Origin: Alphaproteobacteria bacterium
GTDB taxonomy: Bacteria; Pseudomonadota; Alphaproteobacteria; Rs-D84
Reading direction: 5' to 3'
Length of the DNA: 17,930 bases
Assembly: GCA_017642625.1 (NCBI GenBank)
Contig: JAGCOQ010000023.1
Location: 1 to 17,930 of the forward strand
The translations under genes were made by a program, and so were the position numbers. Shown one piece after another: positions 5,741 through 13,274 of this stretch (positions are counted from its first letter, which is position 1; each line of letters opens with the position of its first letter). Under the pieces are notes generated by a model that was given only the letters and a program-made list of their open reading frames with translations, searched no databases and was not told the DNA's origin.

Positions 5741-8017
5741 ATGGCTGAACAGTTCAAGATTTTATCCGCGGGTGGGACGGGTAAGGGGCTGAATATTTTT
5801 AATTCGGCATCTTACAAGGAACACGAACGCATTCCTATGGCGCGCGTATTTTGGGAATTGCGCTGGGTCGTTGGTATATGGTTAATTTGCGCGCTTGCAT
5901 TTGGTGTTTCGTTTATTTTGGAACATGTATGGCGTTATGGCTGGACCGAGGCAAGTGGTGTTTGGTCGCGGATATACCTGTATAATGCTTTTACGAGTTT
6001 TGGAATGTCTGTTGTGGCTGATGTGCCGGCATGGATTTGGCGGTGTGTGGTTTATACCGATTTTGCGTGTATGACACCGTTGTTCCCAATAATTGCATAC
6101 TATCTTATGGCGGATAGCGAGTTGATAAAAGAGTTTAACCCCAATGGCAAAGATAAATTGGATGAAAAATCTTCACGCAAGGCAACCGCCGAAGATATTA
6201 AAAAAATGGGACAAAACTTTAAAAACAAAGAAGGTTTGTTCAATGGTTTTATGATGGTTCTGGGTTATTTCAAGGATAAAGGGAAAAATCGACCACTGAT
6301 GTTTGATGAATCTTTGTCTGCGTTATGTTTGGCACCTCCGGGAACTGGTAAATCCGCGGGCGTTGTGCTGCCGACAATTTTGGAATGCGATAACGTTTCA
6401 ATGATTATTAATGACCCTAAACCGGAATTGAAGCAACAATCATCCGCATATCGTGCGACCGTTGGTCCGGTGTTTATCATGAATTGGGCGGGGCAAGATG
6501 ACCCAGCACGCGGTATTTATTACCCATCTTGGAACCCATTGTCGCCGGAACACGTGCCGTTTAATTCAGAACAACGCGATTTGTATGTTGATACAATCTG
6601 TAATGTGTTGGTGCCGGATGTTGGTGGTTCTTCGGCTGACCCGCACTGGACAATAACTGGTCGTGCCGCATTGTCGGGTATGATTCATTTCATTGTGTCC
6701 AAGGTTGAACGTGCCAAGGCAGATGATTATTTCTATGCGCGTCTTAAAAGCGGAACATTTAACACAGATGATGCTGCGGTATTGTCAGATTATTACCTGT
6801 CTATGATGGATGATCCAAATGCTTATGCTGCGCTGGCGATTTTAAAACGTAATGAATTGACGGTTGATAATTATGTTCATGTGGGAACATGGGAACATAT
6901 ACCACCTGCATGGGTTGGACGCGAAGCATCACTTTCCATGATCCTTGACTGGTTAAATGCATCACAGATATCGATAGCCAATGATTTGGAAGAACGTCGT
7001 CGTGCCGGTGACCAAATGGTCATGATGGAAGATAATATGCAGAAATTATTCCTGAACGCTGTAGATGAGGGGCGCCGTTATGCATATTCACATCGTGCGA
7101 TTTTGGAATTGACCCAGTTGGCAAATACACCGGACAGGGAACGCGGATCTATTTTATCAACCGCTATGTCAGGGTTGTCCATATTCCGTAATTCTGCGGT
7201 GCGTAATCGAACCAGTCATTCAGATTTTCACTTTTCCGATTTGCGCGGTATGGTTGATCCTCATGATGGAAAGATTAAGCCGGTGTCGGTATATCTGTCC
7301 ATCAATATGGTTGATGCCCAGGCATTGAACCCAATTACTGGTATTTTCATTGAATTGATGTCTAATTTCTTGCTGGCTAATAAACCAGATTCCGAACATG
7401 ACGGTAAAAAGATGGGGCCATATCCGGTATTGTTCGTGTTGGACGAAATGCCCAAAATGCAAAAGTTGCAAGCGGTTATCCAAGGACCCGATTTGGGACG
7501 TGGGCAACAGATTTCATACCTGATTATCGGTCAGGATATTCACCAGATTCGCGAAAAATATGGTGCGGACGCCGCCGATACAATTATTTCAACCACCGCG
7601 GCAAAAATCGTTATGCGTCAAAATGACCCCGAAACCGCAAGACGTTTTTCGGACATGATGGGTAAAAAGATTGAAATGAAAAAGGTCAAAGGACCCGACG
7701 GTAAAGAAGTTGAAGAAAAGAAAGAGTCTCCGCTGTATTCAGAAATGGATATAATGAAGTTAGAATCAGAAAAACAATTGATTATTTACCAGGGTTACTA
7801 TAACCGTCCGATTGAGGCAATCCAGGAAAGGCACTTCTTGAATAAAACGCCGATACAAAAAGAACTGCACGCCAAGGTTTTAATGGGTGAATCGTCGCCG
7901 TTACCAGATTTCTTGATACCATCGCATCATGCGATAATGGGTTATTCGGGCAATCCGCGTATGTATAACCCAGCGACGGGTGAATTGGTAGAGTTTGTAA
8001 ATAATAACAAGCAATAA
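5741..8017 (+). CDS. VirD4/TraG-family type IV secretion coupling ATPase
   Basis: A 758-residue P-loop ATPase of the type IV coupling protein family, which recruits DNA or protein substrates to a type IV secretion channel at the inner membrane. Two membrane segments lie near the N-terminus (about 41-61 and 104-123). Walker A is APPGTGKS at 198-205, followed by the family's strand NVSMIINDPKPEL. Walker B is VLFVLDEMPKMQKL with Asp568 and Glu569, followed by the typical RGQQISYLIIGQDIHQI motif (a conserved Gln-Asp pair) and a C-terminal ATPase stretch. The roughly 365 residues between the Walker motifs are clearly more than in many VirD4 proteins, implying an enlarged all-alpha domain or insertion. 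No virB, relaxase or other transfer gene lies in this window; it is a single-gene unit with its own -10 box and terminator. Start chosen from the -10 spacing and full-length N-terminus. Confidence 0.87.
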   Translation: MAEQFKILSAGGTGKGLNIFNSASYKEHERIPMARVFWELRWVVGIWLICALAFGVSFILEHVWRYGWTEASGVWSRIYLYNAFTSFGMSVVADVPAWIWRCVVYTDFACMTPLFPIIAYYLMADSELIKEFNPNGKDKLDEKSSRKATAEDIKKMGQNFKNKEGLFNGFMMVLGYFKDKGKNRPLMFDESLSALCLAPPGTGKSAGVVLPTILECDNVSMIINDPKPELKQQSSAYRATVGPVFIMNWAGQDDPARGIYYPSWNPLSPEHVPFNSEQRDLYVDTICNVLVPDVGGSSADPHWTITGRAALSGMIHFIVSKVERAKADDYFYARLKSGTFNTDDAAVLSDYYLSMMDDPNAYAALAILKRNELTVDNYVHVGTWEHIPPAWVGREASLSMILDWLNASQISIANDLEERRRAGDQMVMMEDNMQKLFLNAVDEGRRYAYSHRAILELTQLANTPDRERGSILSTAMSGLSIFRNSAVRNRTSHSDFHFSDLRGMVDPHDGKIKPVSVYLSINMVDAQALNPITGIFIELMSNFLLANKPDSEHDGKKMGPYPVLFVLDEMPKMQKLQAVIQGPDLGRGQQISYLIIGQDIHQIREKYGADAADTIISTTAAKIVMRQNDPETARRFSDMMGKKIEMKKVKGPDGKEVEEKKESPLYSEMDIMKLESEKQLIIYQGYYNRPIEAIQERHFLNKTPIQKELHAKVLMGESSPLPDFLIPSHHAIMGYSGNPRMYNPATGELVEFVNNNKQ

Positions 8018-8046
8018 AAAACACCGGCATTCGCCGGCGTTTTTTT
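8016..8046. terminator. Bidirectional intrinsic terminator between virD4-like gene and infB
   Basis: AAAAAACACCGGC (8016-8028), loop ATTC, GCCGGCGTTTTTT (8033-8045) and one more T. The stem has one imperfect pair: A-C read in the plus direction, G-U in the minus direction, so it should be slightly stronger for the infB transcript. It begins inside the TAA stop of the plus-strand gene and lies 7 bases from the infB stop. Confidence 0.88.
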
Positions 8047-8052
8047 GTTTCC

Positions 8053-10431
8053 TTATAACTGTGTCTTTACTTCTTGGACTTCATAGCATTCAACACGATC
8101 GCCCTCTTTCAGGTCGTTATACTTTTCAAAACTCATACCGAATTCAACGCCGTTTGTTACTTCTTTTACTTCGTTCTTTTCACGACGCAGTTGTCCGATT
8201 TTACCATCGTAAATAACGACATTGTCGCGCAACAGACGAACAAAGGCATCTTTCTTTATAACACCTTCGGCGACACGACAACCGGCGACACGGATGCCTT
8301 TGCCAACCGTAAACAATGCGATAACATCGGCATAGCCAATGAAGTTTTCTTTCTTTTCAGGTGCCAATTTACCGGACAAGATTTCTTTGATTTCGTCGGT
8401 AATACGATACACAACACTGTGATAGCGAATATCAACACCCGCGCTGCGTGCCATATCGCGAACCGCCGCATCTGCACGAACATTAAATGCGATTATAACA
8501 GCGTTCGAAGCAGCCGCCAATCTGATGTCGCCTTCGGTAATTTGACCAACGCCAGCCGACAATACTTCAACAGCAGCTTTGTCAGAATTGATGTCTTTTA
8601 ACATATCGTTGATGGCTTCGACACTGCCTTGGACGTCGGCGCGCAAGATAATTGGCAAAGTCAATTTCTTGTTCGCATCACGTTTCGCAAACAATTCTTC
8701 CAGTGAAGAACGTTTAACTGCGTTTGCTTTATCTTTTGCCTGTTGTGCGCGATATGCCGCGACTTCGCGTGTTTGTGCCTCGGTTTCCATAACGTGCAAT
8801 TCGTCGCCCGCCAATGGCACAGAATCAAGTCCCAAAACGATTGCAGGTTGACCCGGCCCCATCGCCTTGACGCGTTCACCAACCGAATTAATAAGCCCAC
8901 GAACACGACCAAATGTTTCGCCAACAACGAACACGTCGCCAATTTTCAATGTTCCTTGGCGAACCAAGACGGTTGCAACCGCACCCAAACCGCGTTCCAT
9001 TTTCGCTTCTACTACGTGGGCAACGGCGGGCATTTCGGGATCCGCTTTTAAATCCATGACGCTTGCTTGCAACAAAATGGCTTCTTCCAGTTTATCCAAA
9101 CCAATTTTGTTCTTGGCAGAGATTTCAACGCATTGAATATCGCCACCCATTTCTTCGACTTGGACTTCTTGTTGCAACAAATCTGTTTTAACGCGCTGTG
9201 GATTTGCTTCGGGTAAATCAATTTTGTTAATTGCAACGATAAATGGCACCTTGGCTGCGCGAATATGATTAATCGCTTCGATAGTTTGTGGCATGATGGA
9301 ATCGTTTGCAGCAACGACCAACACAACGATATCAGCCATCTGGGCACCACGCGCACGCATGGCGGTAAATGTTTCATGTCCCGGTGTGTCCAAGAAAGTT
9401 ATCATTGGACCGGACTTTGTTTTAACTTCGTATGCAGAAACATGCTGGGTAATACCACCGGCTTCGCCCGCCGCAACATTTGCATTACGGAAAGCGTCAA
9501 GAAGGGATGTTTTACCATGGTCAACGTGTCCCACAACGGTCACAACCGGTGGACGTGGTTGTAATTTCGCTGGATCAGGTAACCGTTCCAACTGTTCGGC
9601 ATATGGCTTTACAACGACGCGCTTTACAGTTGCCCCAAATTCAGTCGCAATAAGTTCGGCGGTATCGGCATCAATGGATTGATTAACAGACGCCATCATG
9701 CCCATTTCCATCAATTTCTTGATAACATTACCAACCTTTTCCGCCATAGCAGCCGCCAAATCTTTGACAGTAATTGTTTCGCCAATGGTCACTTCGTGGG
9801 CAACCTTTTGCGGGGCGGTAAATATTGCGCGTGCTTTTTCGCGGAAACGTTTCAAAGATGCTTCACTGCGACGGCGGTTTGCGCCACGAATACCGATTTC
9901 TTCGTCATCATCTTCGCCACCAATAACAATGTCGTGGATAGAGATTTTACCGGATTTTTTGAAATCTTTTTTAAAGTTAGTTTTTTGTGGGCGATCGTCG
10001 TCCAAGTCGCCACGATTTTGATTGCCACGATTACGACCGGGATTGTTGTTTTGAGATTTTCTGGAATTATTGGACGGCTTGTCTTCTATATCAGACATAT
10101 CTGTGGCGTTTTCACGTGTCGCCAACTTGGACTTTACCTGTTCATATTCGTCCGCTTCACGTGCGATTTCCGCCTCGCGTGCGGCGCGTGCGGCTTCTTC
10201 GGCGGCTTCGCGTGCTTTGCGTTCTTCTTCGCGTGCGCGCGCAGCCTCTAAAACTGCGCGAAGTTTTTCGTCCGCCGCACTATGTGGTTGTGTCGGCGTT
10301 GCTGGTTCTTCGCGTAATTCCTTGCTGCCGGGGGCAACAATACGACGACGGCGTTCAACAAAAACGGAATCACCCTTTTTGCTTTGCACCGCATCAATCG
10401 TCACAGATTTTCCAAGTGTTAATGTCGCCAT
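8053..10431 (-). CDS. infB: Translation initiation factor IF-2
   Basis: A 792-residue GTPase that places initiator tRNA on the 30S subunit and promotes subunit joining. Residues 1-100 are the alphaproteobacterial-type N-terminus ([11 protein letters not shown], then an Ala/Glu/Arg-rich helix of about 60 residues); 101-160 is a disordered Asn/Arg-rich linker. An IF2-N domain lies at about 212-262 ([20 protein letters not shown]). The G domain carries G1 GHVDHGKT (301-308), G2 with GGITQH, G3 DTPGH (348-352), G4 NKID (402-405) and G5 SAK (438-440). Domains II, III and IV follow, including [12 protein letters not shown] and the C-terminal fMet-tRNA-binding barrel ending [17 protein letters not shown] six bases before the ATG at 10431 fixes the start. 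It is the second gene after nusA, 56 bases downstream. Confidence 0.97.
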   Translation of the reverse strand: MATLTLGKSVTIDAVQSKKGDSVFVERRRRIVAPGSKELREEPATPTQPHSAADEKLRAVLEAARAREEERKAREAAEEAARAAREAEIAREADEYEQVKSKLATRENATDMSDIEDKPSNNSRKSQNNNPGRNRGNQNRGDLDDDRPQKTNFKKDFKKSGKISIHDIVIGGEDDDEEIGIRGANRRRSEASLKRFREKARAIFTAPQKVAHEVTIGETITVKDLAAAMAEKVGNVIKKLMEMGMMASVNQSIDADTAELIATEFGATVKRVVVKPYAEQLERLPDPAKLQPRPPVVTVVGHVDHGKTSLLDAFRNANVAAGEAGGITQHVSAYEVKTKSGPMITFLDTPGHETFTAMRARGAQMADIVVLVVAANDSIMPQTIEAINHIRAAKVPFIVAINKIDLPEANPQRVKTDLLQQEVQVEEMGGDIQCVEISAKNKIGLDKLEEAILLQASVMDLKADPEMPAVAHVVEAKMERGLGAVATVLVRQGTLKIGDVFVVGETFGRVRGLINSVGERVKAMGPGQPAIVLGLDSVPLAGDELHVMETEAQTREVAAYRAQQAKDKANAVKRSSLEELFAKRDANKKLTLPIILRADVQGSVEAINDMLKDINSDKAAVEVLSAGVGQITEGDIRLAAASNAVIIAFNVRADAAVRDMARSAGVDIRYHSVVYRITDEIKEILSGKLAPEKKENFIGYADVIALFTVGKGIRVAGCRVAEGVIKKDAFVRLLRDNVVIYDGKIGQLRREKNEVKEVTNGVEFGMSFEKYNDLKEGDRVECYEVQEVKTQL

Positions 10432-10457
10432 TCAATACTCCGTATGTTTTGGTTTTG

Positions 10458-10476
10458 GGGTGCGGATTCCGCACCC
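10458..10476. promoter_or_regulatory. Intergenic hairpin between nusA and infB
   Basis: GGGTGCGG (10458-10465), three-base loop, CCGCACCC (10469-10476): an 8-bp GC-rich perfect inverted repeat in the 56-base gap. In the mRNA sense (minus) it is followed by an A-rich, not a U-rich, stretch, so it is not a standard intrinsic terminator. It ends about 16 bases before the infB ribosome site and could act as an mRNA processing or stability element. Confidence 0.55.
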
Positions 10477-10487
10477 TGATTTAACCT

Positions 10488-12023
10488 TTATTCTTCTGTT
10501 GTTATGCCATACGCTAATTCACGCGCCTTCATAATAACACGACCGGCCAAGCGTTCACTCATTGTGTCTTCGCCGATAATTTCGACCAATTCATCAGATG
10601 ACAAGTCCGCCAAATCGTCCAGTGATTTAACGCCGTTTTCACCCAATTTCATGATGATTGGACGTTTAATGAAATCAAAGTTTAACAAGTCATCAGACAT
10701 GCCCATTTTATGACCGTTGTCGATATAATCTTGTTCAACCTTGGTCAGATAATCCTTGGCGCGTTTTTGCAATTCAGCCGCCAATTCTGATGTGAATCCT
10801 TCGATTGATTCCAATTCTTTGATTTCGACAAAGGCAACTTCTTCGACGGTGCGGAAACCTTCGGTAATCAATAAGTGGGCAATCATTTCATCAACATCTA
10901 ATGCCTTGATGAACAATTCTGTCTTTTCTTTGAATTCCTTGGCACGACGTTCTTGTTCTTCGGCTTCGTTCATAACGTCAATGTTCCAGCCCGTAAGTTG
11001 AGATGCCAAGCGGACATTTTGACCACGACGACCGATTGCCAAAGATTGTTGGTCTTCGTTCACAACAACAGCAGCGGTGCGTGTATCTTCGTCAACGATA
11101 ATCTTGGCGACCTTGGCAGGTTGCATTGCGTTAACGATAAACACAGCAGGATCTTCGGAATACAAAATAACGTCGATTTTTTCGCCATGGCATTCGTTGA
11201 TAACTGGTTGAATACGTGTTCCCTTGATACCGACGGTCATACCAACTGCATCAATGGACGGATCATCTGTCTCTACCGCGATTTTTGCGTGTGAACCCGG
11301 TGCACGTGCCACAGATTTAATCTTAATCAAACCTTCATAGATTTCAGGCACTTCTTGGACAAACAACTTTTCCATGAACAATGGGTGTGTGCGGGTTAAA
11401 AAGATTTGTGGACCCGAATTAGAACGTGTGACGTCCATAATCAAGGCACGAACGCGGTCACCAACGCCCAAACGTTCCCCTGGGATAAGTTCTGTACCCT
11501 TGATATAACCTTCGGCTTTGCCGTTGATATCAACAAACACATTGCCAAATTCAATATGCTTAACAACGCCAGAAACGATATCACCGATATTGTCTTTGAA
11601 TTCTTCGTATTGACGACCCTTTTCAGCATCACGAACACGCGCAGTCATAATTTGCTTTGCGGTTTGGAAAGCCATACGACCAAATTCAGGCTCAGGTAAT
11701 GGATCTTCGACCACGTCGCCAACAGATGGGTTCTTTGCATATTTTTTCGCCGCAGCCACTGTTAACATGGTGTTTGCATCATATTCTTCGCCGGCACTTT
11801 CCGGTGATTCAATAACAGTGAACAAACGTTTTACATGAATAGCCCCGTTTTTGCGGTCAATGTTTGCAACAATATTAAACTCTTCGCCATATTTGTGTTT
11901 GGCGATTTTTGCGATGGCCGCTTCCAGCGATTCAATAACAATTTCCCGTTCGATTTGCTTTTCTTGGGCCAGCGAGTCAATGGCCAATAACAAATCTTGA
12001 CGTGGCATAGATTCAAAAGACAT
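10488..12023 (-). CDS. nusA: Transcription termination/antitermination protein NusA
   Basis: A 511-residue RNA polymerase-associated factor governing pausing, termination and antitermination. The N-terminal polymerase-binding domain covers 1-140 (LLLAIDSLAQEKQIEREIVI; AFQTAKQIM). An S1 domain runs from about 145 to 200 (IGDIVSGVVKHIEFGNVFVD, then GYIKGTELIPGE). KH1 follows from about 216 (GIKGTRIQPVINECHGEKID) and KH2 contains AIGRRGQNVRLASQLTGW (329-346). The C-terminus (about 370-511) holds two helix-hairpin-helix/acidic repeat units (LLITEGFRTVEEVAFV; ENGVKSLDDLADLSSDELVE), as in proteobacterial NusA. AAGGAG six bases before the ATG at 12023 sets the start. It is first in its operon, directly upstream of infB; rimP, which usually precedes nusA, and ylxR, often between, are absent. 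Confidence 0.97.
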   Translation of the reverse strand: MSFESMPRQDLLLAIDSLAQEKQIEREIVIESLEAAIAKIAKHKYGEEFNIVANIDRKNGAIHVKRLFTVIESPESAGEEYDANTMLTVAAAKKYAKNPSVGDVVEDPLPEPEFGRMAFQTAKQIMTARVRDAEKGRQYEEFKDNIGDIVSGVVKHIEFGNVFVDINGKAEGYIKGTELIPGERLGVGDRVRALIMDVTRSNSGPQIFLTRTHPLFMEKLFVQEVPEIYEGLIKIKSVARAPGSHAKIAVETDDPSIDAVGMTVGIKGTRIQPVINECHGEKIDVILYSEDPAVFIVNAMQPAKVAKIIVDEDTRTAAVVVNEDQQSLAIGRRGQNVRLASQLTGWNIDVMNEAEEQERRAKEFKEKTELFIKALDVDEMIAHLLITEGFRTVEEVAFVEIKELESIEGFTSELAAELQKRAKDYLTKVEQDYIDNGHKMGMSDDLLNFDFIKRPIIMKLGENGVKSLDDLADLSSDELVEIIGEDTMSERLAGRVIMKARELAYGITTEE

Positions 12024-12060
12024 ATCATTCTCCTTGGTGTTTATCGTCTTTCTTTACTGA

Positions 12061-12088
12061 AAGAGCGGGGTTTTGCAACCCCGCCCTT
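12061..12088 (-). promoter_or_regulatory. Hairpin in the nusA 5' leader with a GNRA-type loop
   Basis: In the nusA message the sequence GCGGGGTT, loop GCAA, AACCCCGC folds into a perfect 8-bp stem (12065-12084), extendable to 12 pairs with one G-U pair (12061-12088). The loop GCAA fits the stable GNRA tetraloop class. A U7 tract lies just before it, and only UCUUUC follows, so it is at best a weak terminator. It sits about 26 bases before the nusA ribosome site, inside an expected leader of about 80 bases. Confidence 0.6.
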
Positions 12089-12112
12089 AAAAAAACTTCT
12101 AAGAACAAGCGT

Positions 12113-12141
12113 ATTATTAACGTCGAATCGTGAAATTGCAA
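12113..12141 (-). promoter_or_regulatory. Promoter of the nusA-infB operon
   Basis: On the minus strand, TTGCAA (12136-12141) and AATAAT (12113-12118) are separated by 17 bases. Transcription should begin near 12106, giving a leader of about 83 bases to the nusA ATG at 12023. It diverges from the lptF promoter, whose -35 begins 36 bases away. Confidence 0.6.
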
Positions 12142-12176
12142 GCGAAAAATATATGTCGCAAATCATTATCACTTAA

Positions 12177-12205
12177 TTGACACTGGGGCTAATGCGTTTT
12201 ATACT
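12177..12205 (+). promoter_or_regulatory. Near-consensus promoter of lptF
   Basis: A perfect -35 TTGACA (12177-12182), a 17-base spacer and -10 TATACT (12200-12205). The expected start point, 6-8 bases after the -10, falls at about 12211-12213, which coincides with the ATG at 12213. No Shine-Dalgarno sequence is present. This is the strongest promoter in the window and implies a leaderless lptF message. Confidence 0.85.
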
Positions 12206-12212
12206 GCGTATT

Positions 12213-13271
12213 ATGAGTATCATAGACAAGTATTTTTCGCGCCAATTGGTGATAATTTTTGTCATGTTATTGGCGGTTTTAGCGGGTTTGGCATGGATGG
12301 TTCAAATGATGTCCATGATGAAATTCGTCCTGAATTACGGGGTAAAGGTCAGCAGTTTTATCGGTCTGACTATGCTTATGATACCGTTTATTGTATCTAT
12401 TATTGTTCCGTTCGTCACATTTATTGCGATTATTTTTGTATATAACAAGTTGATTTCGGACAACGAAGTGACGGTTATGGCGTCCGTTGGATTGTCACCA
12501 CGTCAAATTGCACGTCCCGCGTTAAGGTTTGCCGCAATTATGACTGTGTTGCACTTGGTGTTAAACATCTTTATTGTGCCATCAACCCAGGTGAAGTTCT
12601 ATGATACCCAATGGAATCTGCGTTATGGTTTGGCGCATTTGAAATTGCAAGAATCGGCGTTTACAGAACTGTCGTCTGGTTTGGTCGTGTATGTCGACAA
12701 GGTGTCTGGATATGATTTGTCCCAAGTTATGTTGTCTGATATGCGTAATAAAAAATCAGAAATGATAATTTTCGCAGAAAAGGGTAAGTTGGTTGCAACT
12801 GTGCGTGGATTATCAATCGTTATGTCAAATGGTTCAATCCAAGGGCGTGGCGATATGATGGTTTCGGGGACTTTTGATACATTTGATATGGATTTGAATG
12901 TTTCAGACAAGGGTGGCATGACATCATATCGTGTTCGCAGTATTTCAACCCCGCAATTGTTGAAAGATTTGCGTGATTCGCCAACGGCGAAGCGTCACCG
13001 CACCGTATTGACGGAATTGGCGACAAGGTTTTTGGAACCGTTTATGAATATTATTTTGGCGGCGTTATGTTTGGCGATATTGTTGCGTTCGTCATTGTTG
13101 CGTCGTCGCGCCAGTTTTGCACCGGCAATGGCGGTCGCTGTTATGGCGGTTGTTATGGCGGTGTTTATGTCTGCGACAAACATGATGGACAGTTTAACTG
13201 ATTTCTTTGTGTTTGCAGTGGGCGTTTTTGCAATGTTGGTGTTGTCTATATTTGGGCTGTGCAGAAAATAA
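12213..13271 (+). CDS. lptF: LPS export permease LptF (YjgP/YjgQ family)
   Basis: A 352-residue inner-membrane permease of the LptB2FG ABC transporter, which extracts lipopolysaccharide and feeds the Lpt bridge to LptD. It begins MSIIDKYFSRQ, has membrane segments at about 10-33, 47-80 and 92-118, a periplasmic beta-jellyroll domain (about 120-250), and three C-terminal membrane segments. The cytoplasmic coupling segment FVYNKLISDNEVTVMASVGL is typical; the DKYFSRQ opening and the WMVQMM segment resemble LptF more than LptG. The frame is open upstream to a TTG at 12177, but that codon is part of the -35 box, so the ATG at 12213 is the better start. It is followed after 3 bases by lptD; the lptG expected between them is missing. 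Assignment to LptF rather than LptG is a judgement. Confidence 0.85.
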   Translation: MSIIDKYFSRQLVIIFVMLLAVLAGLAWMVQMMSMMKFVLNYGVKVSSFIGLTMLMIPFIVSIIVPFVTFIAIIFVYNKLISDNEVTVMASVGLSPRQIARPALRFAAIMTVLHLVLNIFIVPSTQVKFYDTQWNLRYGLAHLKLQESAFTELSSGLVVYVDKVSGYDLSQVMLSDMRNKKSEMIIFAEKGKLVATVRGLSIVMSNGSIQGRGDMMVSGTFDTFDMDLNVSDKGGMTSYRVRSISTPQLLKDLRDSPTAKRHRTVLTELATRFLEPFMNIILAALCLAILLRSSLLRRRASFAPAMAVAVMAVVMAVFMSATNMMDSLTDFFVFAVGVFAMLVLSIFGLCRK

Positions 13272-13274
13272 TAC

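Noticed and set aside
5771..5790. GGTGKG near the N-terminus of the coupling protein as a second P-loop
   Set aside because: It lies before the first membrane segment in a short polar tail with no following strand-helix pattern, while the true Walker A is at residues 198-205.
5741..8017. Coupling-protein gene as part of an integrated conjugative element
   Set aside because: No integrase, attachment repeats, relaxase, tRNA or composition change is seen on either side; both flanks are ordinary core genes.
9679..10534. Long plus-strand open frames opposite the IF-2 N-terminal region
   Set aside because: They arise from the biased Ala/Glu/Arg codons of IF-2 on the other strand, giving Ser/Phe/Arg-rich translations without domain character.
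12061..12088. Hairpin as an intrinsic terminator
   Set aside because: In the plus direction it is followed by CCTTAAAAAAAC, not a T-run, and no plus-strand gene ends there; in the minus direction only a short UCUUU follows, so it fits better as a leader structure.
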